From Deltaproteobacteria bacterium (GTDB lineage: Bacteria > Bdellovibrionota_B > Oligoflexia > Oligoflexales > CAIYRB01), in assembly GCA_016874735.1 (NCBI GenBank), contig VGTI01000002.1:73501-137500 (forward strand): a stretch of DNA of 64,000 nt, given 5' to 3'. A program made the position numbers and the translations under genes. The number at the start of each line of letters is the position of its first letter. Within the stretch, counting starts at the first letter, position 1. Under the pieces are notes generated by a model. It ran no database searches. It saw nothing but the letters and a program-made list of their open reading frames with translations, and was not told where the DNA came from. Positions 63,069 to 64,000 of the stretch are shown here, in pieces.

Positions 63069-64000
63069 TCATTTCACCGAATGGTGGAATAGCATCTCGC
63101 GGTACTTAGGTAAGGTCCAGAGCTCATCGGCCACTTCCTGCTCCGCCCGATCTGCTGCAGCGCGAAGCTTAGCAGCCGCTGGCTTGCACTCTCTGACAAT
63201 GTGCGCAACCTTGGCTGCCTCGTCATGCGTGTCGGCAAGCTTATCGAGCGAACGCTTAAGTGCGTCACACTGCTGCAGAAGATCCGCAAATGCAGTTTCA
63301 AGCGTAGCAGTCCGACGGCCTAGAGCCGACTTCAAATTATCATTCTTAACGTCACGTTGAACGTTGTAGGTTCGCTCCAGTTGCTTTTCCACCGCTGGGA
63401 CCACATACTCGTTGATCAGTGCTACCGTAGTATCAAGCTCGATCTCCATGGTCTTGATGTATCGCTCAAGCTGTACATTGTAACGTGAGACGATCTCCTC
63501 GCGGCTTAGAACCTTAGCAGCGACTAGGAATTCCGTCGCTTTTTCATCGTTCCAGATCGCAAAGGCATCTGCGGCCGAATCAATAATCGGCAAGCTACGG
63601 CGTTTAGCCTCTTCGCGCCACTCAGCAGAATAATTGTTACCGCTAAAGAGGATATGCTTGCTCTCGCTGATAAGCTCACGAACCAGCGTAATCACCGCCT
63701 CATCGCGCGTACCAGTTTTAGCTATCAGAGCTTTAAGACGGGTCGAAGCCTCCCCCAACGCATCAGTCACAGCTGCATTAAGGACTGACATGGGCACTGC
63801 CACGTTAGCCGAGGCTCCAACTGCGCGGAACTCAAACTTATTACCGGTGAAAGCAAACGGACTAGTCCGGTTTCTATCGGTGTAGTCTTTTGAAATATCG
63901 GGAATATGACTCACGCCGAGGTTGATAATCTCACGCTCAGAGCCGCGGGCTGCTTCTCCTTGAGCAATCGTTTCGAAAATTTTCTCGAGCATAGAGCCAA
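63069..64000 (-). CDS. glnN: Type III glutamine synthetase, C-terminal part (5' end cut off)
   Basis: Synthesises glutamine from glutamate and ammonia. The visible 310 codons form the C-terminal part of GSIII (about 700 residues): TDRNRTSPFAFTGNKFEFRAVG near 48 is the family catalytic block, and the following region with NYSAEWREEAKRR and a long helical C-terminal domain is typical of GlnN rather than GlnA. The reading frame continues beyond the right edge, so the start is missing. No regulatory gene is visible. Confidence 0.93.
   Translation of the reverse strand, partial: GSMLEKIFETIAQGEAARGSEREIINLGVSHIPDISKDYTDRNRTSPFAFTGNKFEFRAVGASANVAVPMSVLNAAVTDALGEASTRLKALIAKTGTRDEAVITLVRELISESKHILFSGNNYSAEWREEAKRRSLPIIDSAADAFAIWNDEKATEFLVAAKVLSREEIVSRYNVQLERYIKTMEIELDTTVALINEYVVPAVEKQLERTYNVQRDVKNDNLKSALGRRTATLETAFADLLQQCDALKRSLDKLADTHDEAAKVAHIVRECKPAAAKLRAAADRAEQEVADELWTLPKYREMLFHHSVK

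Noticed and set aside
1-64000. CRISPR arrays, tRNA genes, insertion sequences, prophage
   Set aside because: No regular repeat-spacer pattern, cloverleaf, transposase or phage gene was seen.

Overview
The window is a gene-dense stretch of a Gram-negative chromosome of medium GC, with AT-rich spacers and no tRNA, rRNA, CRISPR array, insertion sequence or phage. The mix points to a free-living or predatory relative of Bdellovibrionota/Oligoflexia. It combines an MglA-type polarity GTPase, many short lipoproteins, lipoprotein trypsin-like proteases, OmpA- and PKD-domain envelope proteins, a Bdellovibrio-style HTH regulator, an FHA membrane protein, class II FBPase and type III glutamine synthetase. 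This taxonomic call is an inference from gene content only.

Layout. 1-4.4 kb (minus): fadE (cut by the left edge), a cyclophilin and a PAS-methyltransferase fusion. 4.7-9.8 kb (plus): an OmpA protein behind a near-consensus sigma-54 promoter, a PKD lipoprotein, then FKBP isomerase, an RlmL-like RNA methyltransferase and a lipoprotein. 9.9-14.5 kb: a trypsin-like lipoprotein, two RNA methyltransferases (minus), then a nitronate monooxygenase and ferredoxin-reductase-like pair. 14.5-20.6 kb: an orphan gene that looks frameshifted, a small membrane protein, an XRE regulator with palindromes in front of it, a DUF486 membrane protein, a large CHASE/PAS hybrid histidine kinase and lgt. 20.7-28.1 kb (minus): ald, an MBL hydrolase, recQ, then the run SRP RNA-dnaX-mglA-orphan-outer-membrane protein.

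28.2-34 kb: marC, an RNase H with an unusual C-terminal domain, a second trypsin-like lipoprotein, an Sm-like 66-residue protein, a remnant of an EamA exporter and a TMTC-like glycosyltransferase with TPRs. 34-49 kb is rich in secreted hydrolases: galM and GH31, a divergent GH5 mannanase, a GH6 cellulase and a neutral ceramidase. They are interleaved with epmC/Mpo1, a family 9 glycosyltransferase, a nitroreductase, OsmC, a YkgJ protein and glpX. 49-56.4 kb: a DEAD-box helicase, small orphans, a winged-helix protein, a PilZ-like protein, a D-amino-acid-type PLP enzyme, an orphan lipoprotein and a translationally coupled HTH/secreted-protein pair. 56.8-64 kb: a coupled S1C protease/FHA pair, an Ala/Pro-stalk SH3 lipoprotein, an aminotransferase, two secreted orphans and the C-terminal part of glnN.

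How the genes fit together. The secreted GH31, GH5 and GH6 enzymes, the ceramidase and the two trypsin-like lipoproteins suggest a bacterium that digests plant or other eukaryotic material, while FadE, GalM and GlpX feed the products into central metabolism. The regulatory and envelope genes (hybrid kinase, MglA, FHA/protease pair, PAS-methyltransferase) suggest extensive sensing at the cell surface.
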